A DNA stretch of 64,000 nucleotides from CAZKRL01 sp964555295 (GTDB lineage Bacteria; Bacteroidota; Bacteroidia; Flavobacteriales_D; Sanyastnellaceae), in contig CAZKRL010000003.1 in the NCBI GenBank assembly GCA_964555295.1, forward strand, positions 57,923-121,922, read 5' to 3'. This document shows, in pieces, positions 47,114 through 56,667 of the stretch. Within the stretch, counting starts at the first letter, position 1. Each line of letters begins with the position of its first letter. The translations under genes and the position numbers were made by a program. The notes under the pieces were generated by a model, which made no database searches, was not told where the DNA came from, and saw only the letters and a list, made by a program, of their open reading frames with translations.

Positions 47114-48697
47114 TCAGTGGTTAGGGTATTGTGTTTCCATCGATGGTAATTCTACGAAGAAAATAGTGCCCTTGCCAACTTCACTGTGAAAATAAATTTT
47201 TCCTCTGTTCCTTGTGATGATGCTTTTTACAATGTCAAGACCCAGTCCTGAGCCTTCGCCCATTTTTTTTGTTGTGAAAAACGGATCAAAAATTTTAGGT
47301 TGGATTTCTGCAGGTATTCCGCTACCGTTATCTGCAAAGGAAATGATGACTGACTGATTTGCCTTTTGAGCGTTTATATGAATTGTACCACGATAATTCA
47401 TCGCCTGACAAGCATTTACAATGAGATTGGTCCATACTTGCGAAATCTGTTCCGGAAAACCAAATACATCTAATTCATCTTCCACTTGGAGCTCAACCGA
47501 AACTCCCTTTTTTAGTTGATTTTGATAAATGTTCAGAACGGCATCAATGGATTCGCGCAGCTTAAATAACACCGGCATTTGCTCATCCCCTGAATGCAGA
47601 TACATCTTCAGCGATCGCACAATACGAGAGGCCTTTTCAGTTGCGTTCAATATGGTCGCATTGTTTCTCTCTGCCATGAAAACCAGATACAGTAGTTCTG
47701 AAGCTTGTTGAAATTGCTCCGGACTTAGTTTCAATAATTGAGTCGGCAGCGTATAAATATTGATTTGACAAAGTTGCTGAGCGATTGCGTCGGCAGGTTG
47801 AAATCCTTGACGTATCAACTCTTGTTCCAATTGCTGGCGAATAGGCCGTTGCTCTCTTGTAGTAAGATACTTTTCCTTTACTTCATGTTGGTTTATGAAC
47901 TCGATTAACCCTGGCCATTGCTCTTGACTAAGAGTTTGATGAAGTTTAAACAACGCATTGGCAATATGTATTCCTAATTGAGACGATTCATTGGAAAGGG
48001 CTTTGATAGAGCCAAGAGGAGTATTGATCTCATGTGCAATACCAGCAGAAAGCTGTCCGAGTGCCGCCATTTTTTCTGATTGAATCAACGCCTTCTGACT
48101 GGCCTTAATCATGTTGTAGGATTGAGTATTTTCTTTGACATAAAACATGAATAGAACAAAAATCATCACCGACACCAGAGCCACATTGGCGGTTATAAGT
48201 GATATAGATTCGTTGAACGATAGTGTAGAAGGAAACCACATTTTGAAATGATCATCGTATACACCGGATATTGTTACCAATACCACATAGACAATAATCC
48301 AAAAAACACTCTCTTTTCTGGATGAATAACTGAGAGATGCCGAAGCAGATACCAACGACCACAGCATGACGCCGCCCGAGGCAAAAAAACCCCCCAGATA
48401 CCACTGAAACATAAATGGCAGTAAAAGACTTGTAGCCGTCTGAAATGTTTTGAAAAACGTGAGCCATCTGTATCTGAATAATAACAACAGATTGATGGCG
48501 GTTAAAACGATATACGAGAATGGAATCATGGCAGGACCCGACTCACCTATCGCAAGACTGATGATTCCCCAAAGCATCGCACCGCCGCTCAAAAGCAACG
48601 CTTTAAGTACAACTATTTTCTTTTTGGAAAGATGAATCTCGTCGTCATCGAAGTCCATTCCAAAAAATGAGAACTTGTCTATTATCTGACGAATCAT
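47114..48697 (-). CDS. Membrane-bound sensor histidine kinase
   Basis: A 527-residue kinase with about six transmembrane helices in the first ~190 residues, no periplasmic sensor domain, then the dimerisation helix with the phospho-acceptor His222 in GIAHEINTPLGSIKAL. The ATPase domain has the N box (WTNLIVNACQAM), G1 (DNGSGIP), F box (FDPFFTTK) and G2 (GSGLGLDIVKSI). A ~130-residue helical stretch separates His222 from the ATPase core, longer than usual. The response regulator gene follows after one base. The signal is unknown; the many-helix input suggests membrane state or a lipid-soluble ligand. Confidence 0.92.
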   Translation of the reverse strand: MIRQIIDKFSFFGMDFDDDEIHLSKKKIVVLKALLLSGGAMLWGIISLAIGESGPAMIPFSYIVLTAINLLLLFRYRWLTFFKTFQTATSLLLPFMFQWYLGGFFASGGVMLWSLVSASASLSYSSRKESVFWIIVYVVLVTISGVYDDHFKMWFPSTLSFNESISLITANVALVSVMIFVLFMFYVKENTQSYNMIKASQKALIQSEKMAALGQLSAGIAHEINTPLGSIKALSNESSQLGIHIANALFKLHQTLSQEQWPGLIEFINQHEVKEKYLTTREQRPIRQQLEQELIRQGFQPADAIAQQLCQINIYTLPTQLLKLSPEQFQQASELLYLVFMAERNNATILNATEKASRIVRSLKMYLHSGDEQMPVLFKLRESIDAVLNIYQNQLKKGVSVELQVEDELDVFGFPEQISQVWTNLIVNACQAMNYRGTIHINAQKANQSVIISFADNGSGIPAEIQPKIFDPFFTTKKMGEGSGLGLDIVKSIITRNRGKIYFHSEVGKGTIFFVELPSMETQYPNH

Positions 48698-48706
48698 GTA
48701 TTGCGT

Positions 48707-49378
48707 TTATTGGATTTCATTGGCTTCGTACATATCCACTAAATATTTACTCCATCGTATGGCTCGTTGCGCCCATTCCGTTTTCAATTGCAGTTGTTCT
48801 TCATCAGACAATGCCCAAGGAAGATTTTCAGCCCGAAGCCGCTCGGTAATGCGCTGACAAATGACTGCCGTTGCGGCCGAAACATTAAGACTTTGCGTAA
48901 AGCCCCAAACGGGAATTTCCAAGATCATATCGGCATATTGTTTTGCTATATCCGAAACCCCGGTTAATTCAGTGCCCATTACCACGGCTATGGGAGAACT
49001 AAGATCTATCTGGGAATGCGTTGCACTGTTATGGCCCAATGCCGTTACAGCAATTCGATAGCCCAACTTTTTTAGTCGTTCGAAGCACGCCTGAGAATTA
49101 TTCTTCTCTGCGTGATAACGATGCAGTGTAAGCCATTCGGCAGCTCCCTTGGAAATGCGCTGGTGCTGATGGAATGAGTGGGTATTTTCAATGATATGAA
49201 TGTCTTGTATACCCCATGATTCGGCACTTCGCAGAATAGCGCTCGCATTTTGTGCCTGATAAATATCTTCTAGAACAAGGGTGAAATATCGCGTACGTTG
49301 TTGGGCGATATCCCGAAACATTCGCAACTTATGTTCCGAAAGGTGAGCAGAAAGTAGTTGATAGAGTTGTTGTGACAT
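48707..49378 (-). CDS. TrmH-type tRNA/rRNA 2'-O-methyltransferase
   Basis: A 223-residue SPOUT methyltransferase of the TrmH/SpoU family. It shows LEDIYQAQNASAILRSAESW at the N-terminal side, VVMGTELTGVSDIAKQYAD in the middle and IPVWGFTQSLNVSAATAVICQ, the trefoil-knot SAM-binding region with the conserved Asn/Ser. It most closely resembles tRNA (guanosine(18)-2'-O)-methyltransferase, including the C-terminal extension with EWAQRAIRWSKYL. Nine bases separate it from the kinase gene downstream. Confidence 0.88.
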   Translation of the reverse strand: MSQQLYQLLSAHLSEHKLRMFRDIAQQRTRYFTLVLEDIYQAQNASAILRSAESWGIQDIHIIENTHSFHQHQRISKGAAEWLTLHRYHAEKNNSQACFERLKKLGYRIAVTALGHNSATHSQIDLSSPIAVVMGTELTGVSDIAKQYADMILEIPVWGFTQSLNVSAATAVICQRITERLRAENLPWALSDEEQLQLKTEWAQRAIRWSKYLVDMYEANEIQ

Positions 49379-49385
49379 AAATGAA

Positions 49386-49407
49386 GAAGGCCGGTTTCCC
49401 GGCCTTC
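49386..49407 (-). terminator. Hairpin terminator between hup and trmH-like gene
   Basis: A perfect 9-bp stem GAAGGCCGG / CCGGCCTTC with loop TTTC lies just after the hup stop. On the minus strand it is followed by a T-rich stretch (TTCTTCATTTATG), so it can end the hup transcript before the methyltransferase gene. Confidence 0.7.
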
Positions 49408-49428
49408 TGTTTTGTTGAATCCTTCGGA

Positions 49429-49701
49429 TTACTTCACTTTGGTTGAAAGTTCAGCACCGGCCTTAAAGCGTACAACTTTTTTGGCTTTGATCTGGATTTC
49501 TTTTCCAGTCTGAGGATTGCGGCCTTTGCGGGCAGCGCGCTTGCTCGTGCTGAAAGAACCGAAGCCAACGAGGGCTACGCGATCATCCTTCTTAAGAGCT
49601 TTGGTGGTTGTCTCGATGAATGCATCGAGGGCCTTCTTAGCGTCGGCCTTGCTGATTTTCGCATTGGCGGCCATTGCGTCAATCAATTCTGCTTTGTTCA
49701 T
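49429..49701 (-). CDS. hup: HU-family nucleoid DNA-binding protein
   Basis: The start at ATG 49701 (MNKAELIDAMAANAKISKAD) gives a 90-residue protein of exact HU size. It contains VALVGFGSFSTSKRAARKGRNPQTG, which I quote in part as GFGSFSTSKRAARKGRNP, the beta-arm DNA-binding motif with the Pro that intercalates DNA. It is expected to be abundant; a good promoter is found 51-82 bp upstream and a strong terminator follows. Confidence 0.97.
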   Translation of the reverse strand: MNKAELIDAMAANAKISKADAKKALDAFIETTTKALKKDDRVALVGFGSFSTSKRAARKGRNPQTGKEIQIKAKKVVRFKAGAELSTKVK

Positions 49702-49751
49702 AATGTATAAATTGTTTGTTGTTTGATGGCAGGATTTTCCTTGCCTGTCAA

Positions 49752-49783
49752 CAAATGTATAAGAGCAGATTCTTTGAAAGCAA
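49752..49783 (-). promoter_or_regulatory. Promoter of hup
   Basis: On the minus strand TTG (49783-49781), a 21-bp spacer and TACATTTG (49759-49752) fit the Bacteroidota consensus with a spacer inside the accepted range. The leader would be about 45 nt. Confidence 0.6.
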
Positions 49784-49935
49784 GGTTTCACGCGACTTTT
49801 TTTCCCTTTTTGTTGAAAATTCTCAGTGTTTGTTAATAAAGGCGAGGTTTTATATCCGCTAAAGCCCTAAAATCGTGGGATTGAGCTATCACATATGTAA
49901 TGAGAGCAACTGGAATGCATTATTTCGAATGTTCG

Positions 49936-49943
49936 TAGGTTTG
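49936..49943 (+). promoter_or_regulatory. Possible -7 element for the permease gene
   Basis: TAGGTTTG matches TAnnTTTG and lies 14 bp before the permease ATG. No -33 TTG is found at normal distance, so this is weak. Confidence 0.3.
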
Positions 49944-49957
49944 AGAAAATTAATTTA

Positions 49958-51289
49958 ATGAAACAGTCTAAAGGTATTTCGCTCTTCGCGCTAACGATGA
50001 TAGCCACCGGGGCGACAATTGGTTCGGGCATTTTCAAAACCCCGGCAGGCATTGCAAGTAAGGTGCCGGATACTACTAATATGATTGGCCTATGGATTCT
50101 CGGAGGTGTTGTTTCGCTTATAGGCGCATTGGTATTTGCCGAAATGGGGTCACGCTATCCACATGCGGGAGGTGTATACACTTATCTATCCAAGGCGTGG
50201 GGTCCCATTCCGGGATTTCTTTATGGATGGTGCTTATTAACAGTAATATCATCAGGAACCATTGCGGCACTGTGCACTGTATTTGCCGAAAATCTTGCTT
50301 ACTTTCTTCCGATACCCGATGAGATGGAAAAATATGTTGCCATGTTATCCATTGTTGCTTTGACCCTATTCAACATGTTTGGAATTCGATTAAGCGAGTG
50401 GTTTGCCAACATTGGCACTGTATTAAAAATACTAGGCATATATGGTTTGATACTCGCTGCGTTTGTACTTGGCGATCAGACACATTCAACACCCATCGTA
50501 ATTGCCGAGACTATTAAAGAGCCAAACTACGCTGGTGCACTGGTGGGAGTATTATGGTCATACACGGGATGGCACTATGCCAGTTTTGTCTCTGGTGAAG
50601 CTCAAAACCCTGCGCGTAACATTCCGTTGGCAATGATATTCGGCACTACATTGGTAACACTAACGTATGTATTTTGCAACCTAGCATACTTGCACGTTTT
50701 TCCGCATCCAGAATTGGCGGCAATGGCAAACCCAGACCAGAATAAACTAGCGGCAGTGGAAGTCATGAATGTTATATTGCCGGGTATGTCTTGGCTCATG
50801 CCAGCATTGATAGGACTCTCCGTGTTTGCATGCGCTGGTCTTTATATTCTATCTACGCCAAGGATCTTCAACCAAATGGCACGCGAGGGTTTGTTCTTTT
50901 CCATTTTCGCAAAGAACCATCCGAAGTTTGGCGTTCCGGTAAATGCAATTATGTTACAATCTTTCTGGGCGATGCTATTAGTGTATGTATGGGGTCGCTT
51001 CAGCAGTATCATTGAATATGTAACCTTCATTGAATGGCTTTTTCTGTTAATTACTTGTGTTGGCATATTCATGATTCGAAAAAAAGAAAGTCATTTACAT
51101 GCCCCATTTAAAGTCCCGATCTATCCCATTCTTCCCATACTTTTTATCGGCATTGTAGGATGGTTCATATTTCAAAACGTCATAGCAGATAAGCCAGAAT
51201 ATTATGCCGGACTTGCTGTTATTCCCGTGGGGCTGATTGCATATTATCTATTCCGCAGAGGATCACAGTCAAAGCAATCATCATTGTAA
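49958..51289 (+). CDS. APC-superfamily amino-acid permease
   Basis: A 443-residue transporter with about 12 transmembrane helices. The first helix carries ALTMIATGATIGSGIFKTPAG, quoted here in part as the GATIGSGIF motif that binds the amino-acid backbone in LeuT-fold APC proteins. Helix 6 region has LVGVLWSYTGWHYASFVSGE, part of the substrate site. It resembles LAT/SteT-type exchangers. The substrate is not predictable. The DUF6913 gene follows after 9 bp. Confidence 0.9.
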   Translation: MKQSKGISLFALTMIATGATIGSGIFKTPAGIASKVPDTTNMIGLWILGGVVSLIGALVFAEMGSRYPHAGGVYTYLSKAWGPIPGFLYGWCLLTVISSGTIAALCTVFAENLAYFLPIPDEMEKYVAMLSIVALTLFNMFGIRLSEWFANIGTVLKILGIYGLILAAFVLGDQTHSTPIVIAETIKEPNYAGALVGVLWSYTGWHYASFVSGEAQNPARNIPLAMIFGTTLVTLTYVFCNLAYLHVFPHPELAAMANPDQNKLAAVEVMNVILPGMSWLMPALIGLSVFACAGLYILSTPRIFNQMAREGLFFSIFAKNHPKFGVPVNAIMLQSFWAMLLVYVWGRFSSIIEYVTFIEWLFLLITCVGIFMIRKKESHLHAPFKVPIYPILPILFIGIVGWFIFQNVIADKPEYYAGLAVIPVGLIAYYLFRRGSQSKQSSL

Positions 51290-51298
51290 TTTTATGCC

Positions 51299-51853
51299 AT
51301 GAAAATCGTCAGAGATATTCGTCACTCTGCAGGACTGAGAATGTTACGAAGAGAGCGTGACGCCATTCGTCATCGTGCCGGTTATAATTTTCATAGTGCA
51401 GAGCGTATTGCGATTTTATACCAAGAGGACGGTGAGAGTCATTACAAATATGTACGAGACTTTTGCGCATCATTAAAATCGCGATTCGGAATTAAGACCG
51501 CTTTCATGATGGGGTATGTTGACTTGCCCTTACGACAGTCCCCTACCTGGCAGCAACATAAGCTAGAAGCTGATTTTTTTTCAAGAACAGATTTGAATTG
51601 GCATATGAAGCCAGGCGCAGCAGTTCGAAATTTCAATCTGCAACAATTTCAAATGATCATTGACTTTACCGATGGGAAATGCATACCTATCAACTATTTA
51701 ATACGTGCAAATAGGGCGGCAATGAAAATTGGCCTGCGCGGTGGCCTCTCTGAAAGTTGTTTCGACTTTATGATTGATCTCGGCTCCTCGTTCAACCTTA
51801 ATGAATACAGTAAACAGATTGAACACTTTCTCAGTAACTCAAAAATAAAATGA
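51299..51853 (+). CDS. DUF6913 family protein
   Basis: A 184-residue soluble protein of a Bacteroidota family of unknown function. The middle contains IAILYQEDGESHYKYV and LQQFQMIIDFTD, which look like alternating strands and helices of a small alpha/beta fold; DLNWHMKPG is also typical. It overlaps dapA by 4 bp (ATGA), the known neighbour of this family in many genomes. Coupling suggests a role near lysine/diaminopimelate or cell-wall metabolism, but nothing in the sequence proves it. Confidence 0.75.
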   Translation: MKIVRDIRHSAGLRMLRRERDAIRHRAGYNFHSAERIAILYQEDGESHYKYVRDFCASLKSRFGIKTAFMMGYVDLPLRQSPTWQQHKLEADFFSRTDLNWHMKPGAAVRNFNLQQFQMIIDFTDGKCIPINYLIRANRAAMKIGLRGGLSESCFDFMIDLGSSFNLNEYSKQIEHFLSNSKIK

Positions 51854-52737
51854 CCACATTCAAAGGCCTCGGCGTGGCTATGGTAACGCCTTTTCGAAAA
51901 GATCTTGAAGTTGATGTAACAGCTCTAAAAAAACTTACTAATCATATAGTTACAGGAGGTGCTGATTATTTAGTTGTGATGGGAACCACAGCAGAGACAC
52001 CTGCTCTGGACAAAGAAGACAAAAAGTTGGTATTGGACACCATTCTGGAAACAAATGCAGGCAGGAAGCCAATTGTTTTAGGAATTGGCGGCAATAACAC
52101 CCGCGAAGTAAGCGCTCAACTAAATCGAATAGATAGCCAGGGGATAAGTGCAATTCTGTCCGTTACCCCTTATTACAACAAGCCTTCTCAGAATGGTCTC
52201 TTCGAGCATTACCAAGCACTGAGCGAAAGTTCCAATTTGCCCATTATATTATATAATGTTCCAGGCAGGACGGGTTGCAATTTACTTCCTGATACAATTC
52301 TGAGAATCGCCTTCGATTGTCGCAATGTTATTGGCATCAAAGAGGCGAGCGGAAATATGGAACAAATCATGACACTCATTCGTGATAAACCGAAGAATTT
52401 TCAGGTCATCTCCGGCGATGACGCCATCACTCTGCCACTCATAGCGGCTGGAGCAAATGGAGTAATTTCAGTTGTTGGCAATGCGCTACCAAACGAATTT
52501 TCCACTATGGTAAATCATGCGTTAGCAGGTGAGTTTGAACAGGCAAGATCAATACATTACCGCATGCTTGAGTTCACTCAACTATTATTTAGAGAAGGCA
52601 ATCCATCGGGGGTAAAAGAAGCATTGGCACATCTTGATATATGTGAACACTATCTTCGTTTGCCACTCACACCTGTCTCCTCGGAAACCTCTGATCGTTT
52701 GAGGCGTGTAATGGTTGAAGAAGACTTCATAAAATAG
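51850..52737 (+). CDS. dapA: 4-hydroxy-tetrahydrodipicolinate synthase
   Basis: DapA condenses pyruvate with aspartate semialdehyde for diaminopimelate and lysine. The 295-residue TIM barrel includes GTTAETPAL (usual form GTTGE), the catalytic Tyr in TPYYNKPSQNG, Arg in NVPGRTGCN, and the Schiff-base Lys in GIKEASGN. These are complete. It is coupled to the DUF6913 gene upstream and overlaps the convergent aminotransferase gene by 11 bp. Confidence 0.95.
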   Translation: MTTFKGLGVAMVTPFRKDLEVDVTALKKLTNHIVTGGADYLVVMGTTAETPALDKEDKKLVLDTILETNAGRKPIVLGIGGNNTREVSAQLNRIDSQGISAILSVTPYYNKPSQNGLFEHYQALSESSNLPIILYNVPGRTGCNLLPDTILRIAFDCRNVIGIKEASGNMEQIMTLIRDKPKNFQVISGDDAITLPLIAAGANGVISVVGNALPNEFSTMVNHALAGEFEQARSIHYRMLEFTQLLFREGNPSGVKEALAHLDICEHYLRLPLTPVSSETSDRLRRVMVEEDFIK

Positions 52738-53917
52738 AGTTTAAGCAGAACTCCAGTTTATCCATAGACTCAATAATTTCCTCTTCACTAATAATTAGTG
52801 GAGGTGCTATTCTGAAAGATGAAGGGCATGATAAGAACCGAAAAATAACAATGCCTTCAGACAAACATTTATCAATAATTCGCGAAACGGTTTCTGCGCC
52901 ATCCATATCAACTGCAATGAATAAACCGAGTTGGCGAACAGAAACCACACCTTTCATTGCGCCCAATCTTTTAGCTATCATCCTGCCTTTAATTTCAACG
53001 TTGTTGATGATGTGATGGTCATTCATATAATTTAAACTGGCATCTACTGCAGCGCATACTAACGGGTGACCGGCAAATGTGCTTATGTGACCAAGCATCG
53101 GCTGAGCTGCAAAACATGACATTCGCTCGCGCGAGGTAACGAGGCATCCCACTGGCAAGCCCCCACCTAATGCCTTTCCAAGAACTAGAATATCGGGTAC
53201 AATTCCAAAATTCTCAAAAGCGCAAAATTTCCCAGTCCTTCCTATACCGCATTGGATTTCATCCAACACCAGCATTGTTCCCATTTTGTCGCATTGGAAA
53301 CGAAGAGCCTTCATAAAATCGATTGAAGGAATTCTTACCCCGGCATCGCCTTGTACTGACTCGAGAAAAACAGCGGCTGTTGTAGCATCAATTTTCTCAA
53401 GATCATCCATTTCATTTAACCTGATAAATGACACACCCGGCAGTAACGGCCGGAATGCTTGTTTACGCCATTCATTTGCGCTGATACTCATAGCACCCTG
53501 GGTGTTACCATGATAAGCTCCTTCGAACGAAATAATATTCGCGCGGCCTGTAATTCTTTTGACCAATTTCATGGATGCTTCAATGGCCTCAGCACCGCTA
53601 TTCACGAAATAACAACAATTCAAAGAGGCGGGTAAAAACGAAGTCAAATTACTCGCTGCGCGACGTTGCGCATCATGTATAAACTCACCATACACCTGAA
53701 CATGCAAATGCTTGTCAATTTGTGCATGCAAGGCCTTTATTATATAATCATTACCATGTCCCAAACTACTTACACCAACTCCTGAAATCAGATCGGTATA
53801 ACGCTTGCCGCTTCTGTCATAGAGATATATACCCTTTGCAGACACGATCTCAATCCCTGAAGGACACCAGGTAGTTTGTGCTAATCCCGACTGATAAAAA
53901 GCTTCGTTAATCTCCAT
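52727..53917 (-). CDS. Class III PLP aminotransferase (ornithine/acetylornithine-like)
   Basis: A 396-residue aminotransferase. It shows YFVNSGAEAIEASMKLVKR, SFEGAYHGNTQGAMS, LVLDEIQCGIGRTGKF with the PLP Asp, and the Schiff-base Lys in VLGKALGGGLPVG. The whole fits the ornithine/acetylornithine/4-aminobutyrate branch; the substrate is uncertain. The ATG shares one base with the GH92 stop (TAATG), so it is the third gene of the plug-GH92-aminotransferase unit. Confidence 0.88.
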   Translation of the reverse strand: MEINEAFYQSGLAQTTWCPSGIEIVSAKGIYLYDRSGKRYTDLISGVGVSSLGHGNDYIIKALHAQIDKHLHVQVYGEFIHDAQRRAASNLTSFLPASLNCCYFVNSGAEAIEASMKLVKRITGRANIISFEGAYHGNTQGAMSISANEWRKQAFRPLLPGVSFIRLNEMDDLEKIDATTAAVFLESVQGDAGVRIPSIDFMKALRFQCDKMGTMLVLDEIQCGIGRTGKFCAFENFGIVPDILVLGKALGGGLPVGCLVTSRERMSCFAAQPMLGHISTFAGHPLVCAAVDASLNYMNDHHIINNVEIKGRMIAKRLGAMKGVVSVRQLGLFIAVDMDGAETVSRIIDKCLSEGIVIFRFLSCPSSFRIAPPLIISEEEIIESMDKLEFCLNSIL

Positions 53918-56667
53918 TAGCGAATTATAATTTCATCTGCAAAAATCCATGGCTTCCCGCCTGCTCCGAGATGCCAATCAGGTATTTTCTCAAACGCTTG
54001 ATACAAAATGATTTTAACATAGCGCCCTTGACCTCGCATAGTCTTTGTCATTTCATTGGTTTGAGATTCCTTTGTGTCGAGGGGCTTTTCGTTCAATACA
54101 TAACCCGCGGGCGTGAATTTGTTTCCGTCATCAGAAACGAGCACCTCCATTTTGGCGGGAAACCAAATCCATGACTTTGCCTCTTGGAGCACTGATACCG
54201 AAATGCTGGTGATGGATTTCACTGCACCTAAATCCAGAACTGTTTCTACTGTTTTTCCCTGCCATCCCTGCCATGAACCGGTTCGGAAATCATCTCCACC
54301 CCTTACACCATCCACTAAAGCGTCTCTTCCTCCACCATTATATGGATTATTATATTCGGTAACAGAAACCAATTTAATATCACCTTTCATTTTACGAAAT
54401 ACTGCCTGTCCCATTTCTTGGCCAGCACAGGTAAACTCAACCACAACATCATCATGAATTTTTCTCTTCAAGACCTGACCATCGCTTAGTGCGAATTTCT
54501 CCAATATTTTCTTTTCAGGTTTCAACTGTACCATCTGCACATCATAGGGTCCCTCACCTTTGATGCATTTGAATGTGAGCTCGGTCCACTCATGATAAGG
54601 CAACTGTGGCCCTGATACTATTGGCCGCGGAGTGCTCCTTTTGTAATTGAATTTTGGAAAATCCTTAACTGTCGGAAACAAAGTATGTCCCTTGCCAAAT
54701 TGCAGGAATTTGCCGCTTCCCGGAAGAAAGGAATACACTCCATGCGCGGCTAGCACATACCAAGCCGACATTTGCCCGCAGTCTTCATTGCCACACAATC
54801 CATCCGACGTGTTATTATATAACTCACTCATGATTTTCCTCACCCATTTTTGGGTTAGTTTCTTATTTCCCATCCATGCATAAATGAATGCGGCATGATG
54901 GCTGGGCTCGTTACCATGAGCGTATTGACCTATTAATCCGGTGATATCACTCTGTTCTCTACCCGTGGTTTTCGTGTCGGCGCTGAACATGTCATTAAGA
55001 AAGGCCTTCATCTTCCTATTGCCACCGTGATACTCAATGAGAGTTTGCATGTCGTGAGGCACAAACAAAGAATATTGCCAGGCATTGGCCTCCGTATAAT
55101 TAAAATCGACTTGGTGCGGATCAAATGGTTCAGGAAATCCGCCGTTTCGACGAGGTCTCATAAAATGAGTTTCGGGATCAAATAGGTTCTTCCAATTCTG
55201 ACATCGTTGCCTGAAAACTTCTTCAACTTCAAAGTTTTCCGTCATTCCAGCGAACTCCGCGACACACCAATCATCGTAGGCAAACTCCAACGTCTTTGAA
55301 ACACTCTCACTGAATTTGTCGCCCGGAACATAGCCCAAAGTCTCATAGGCATGTTTCTCTGATTGTGGCCCTCGTGCTGCAGCCACCATAGCTTCAAGCG
55401 CAAGGGTTGTATCAAAGTTCCTGATTCCTGAAGCGTACGCCTCCGTTATTACCGGTACACTATGATAGCCAATCATACAATAGGTCTCATTCGCAGCGAG
55501 TTCCCATACGGGTAATTCACCTCGCTCTTTATACATCTCCAGGAATGTAACCACCCAATCTCGGGTTACTTCGGGCTCAAGCCTTGCCATTAATGGATGG
55601 TAGGCACGGAAGGTGTCCCACAAAGAGAATACGGTATATCTCGTATATCCTTCAGCTTTGTGAATCTTATGATCCATTCCACGATAACGCCCATCAACAT
55701 CACTCCAAATATTTGGCACCGTGTAGCAGTGATATAGGGCAGTATAATAATTCTCGATCTCCCTTTTCTCTTTGAGCGGACAAGGCAGTTTAGCCAATTT
55801 TTTATTCCAGGCACTTCGTGAAGAGGTACGGATTTCATCGAAAGTTTTATTTCCCACCTCAGCGTATAGATTCTTCCTAGCTCCTTCCACATCCGTACCG
55901 CTAATTCCGATTTTCATTTCAATGCTACTATATGGTCCGAAGGCTAGAGAAAAAACTTGAACCTGTTCTATAACCGTTCTTACATTTCCCTCCTTACCCT
56001 TTTCTTGATAGCTAACATCAAGCTGGGCAAGATCTTTAAACGGGTGATTAAATACGGCATAGAAATAACAATGCTGTTCGGTAGCCCATGCTTTAGAAAC
56101 ACGATAGCCACTAATTGCAGTATCACCGTGAGTTTGTATATCGTAATATAATAAATTGTCACGGTGCATCATGTCAATGAAAAGTCGGCATGAATCACCG
56201 GGAGAAAGAGTATATCGATGAAACGCAGTTCTTTCGGTTGCTGTTAGCTCGACCTGAATATTATAATCGTCAAGAGTCACCTTGTAATAACCGGGTTCAG
56301 CCTTTTCGCTATTGTGTTTAAAATGACTTTTGTATGCATCACGCCAAACGTCGGCTTTTCTAATATTATAGTTGGTTGGTATCATGAGAATATCGCCATA
56401 GTCGGAAACCCCTGTACCTTGAAGATGAGTGTGACTCAATCCGTATATAATCGTATCATCGTAATGATATCCTCCACACCCGTCCCATCCTTCGAGACGA
56501 GTGTCGGGAGAAACCTGAACAAGACCAAATGGAGCGGTGGCTCCGGGATAAGTGTGCCCATGACCGCCAGTACCAATGAACGGGTTCACATATTGCGTTA
56601 GATTCTGACCCGTCGTTATTAGCGGAACAAAGAATAAAAAAATGTAATATAATATTCTCACCTTCAT
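53917..56667 (-). CDS. GH92 alpha-mannosidase with C-terminal discoidin-like domain
   Basis: GH92 enzymes remove alpha-1,2/1,3-mannose from glycans in a calcium-dependent way. The 916-residue product has a signal peptide (1-20, ending TTGQ) and the family start YVNPFIGTGGHGHTYPGA. Other hallmarks are WDTFRAYHPLMA, HGNEPSHHAAFIY and GNEDCGQMSAWYVL. The final ~150 residues (LVDGVRGGDDFRTGSWQGW, then GRYVKIIL) form an F5/8-type carbohydrate-binding domain. It is coupled by ATGA to the T9SS plug gene upstream. No T9SS tail is seen, so it is probably periplasmic or a soluble outer-surface protein. Confidence 0.93.
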   Translation of the reverse strand: MKVRILYYIFLFFVPLITTGQNLTQYVNPFIGTGGHGHTYPGATAPFGLVQVSPDTRLEGWDGCGGYHYDDTIIYGLSHTHLQGTGVSDYGDILMIPTNYNIRKADVWRDAYKSHFKHNSEKAEPGYYKVTLDDYNIQVELTATERTAFHRYTLSPGDSCRLFIDMMHRDNLLYYDIQTHGDTAISGYRVSKAWATEQHCYFYAVFNHPFKDLAQLDVSYQEKGKEGNVRTVIEQVQVFSLAFGPYSSIEMKIGISGTDVEGARKNLYAEVGNKTFDEIRTSSRSAWNKKLAKLPCPLKEKREIENYYTALYHCYTVPNIWSDVDGRYRGMDHKIHKAEGYTRYTVFSLWDTFRAYHPLMARLEPEVTRDWVVTFLEMYKERGELPVWELAANETYCMIGYHSVPVITEAYASGIRNFDTTLALEAMVAAARGPQSEKHAYETLGYVPGDKFSESVSKTLEFAYDDWCVAEFAGMTENFEVEEVFRQRCQNWKNLFDPETHFMRPRRNGGFPEPFDPHQVDFNYTEANAWQYSLFVPHDMQTLIEYHGGNRKMKAFLNDMFSADTKTTGREQSDITGLIGQYAHGNEPSHHAAFIYAWMGNKKLTQKWVRKIMSELYNNTSDGLCGNEDCGQMSAWYVLAAHGVYSFLPGSGKFLQFGKGHTLFPTVKDFPKFNYKRSTPRPIVSGPQLPYHEWTELTFKCIKGEGPYDVQMVQLKPEKKILEKFALSDGQVLKRKIHDDVVVEFTCAGQEMGQAVFRKMKGDIKLVSVTEYNNPYNGGGRDALVDGVRGGDDFRTGSWQGWQGKTVETVLDLGAVKSITSISVSVLQEAKSWIWFPAKMEVLVSDDGNKFTPAGYVLNEKPLDTKESQTNEMTKTMRGQGRYVKIILYQAFEKIPDWHLGAGGKPWIFADEIIIR

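Noticed and set aside
51850..52737. DapA GTTAET in place of GTTGE as loss of function
   Set aside because: The Thr pair, Tyr, Arg and Lys of the active site are all present and the Gly-to-Ala change is mild.
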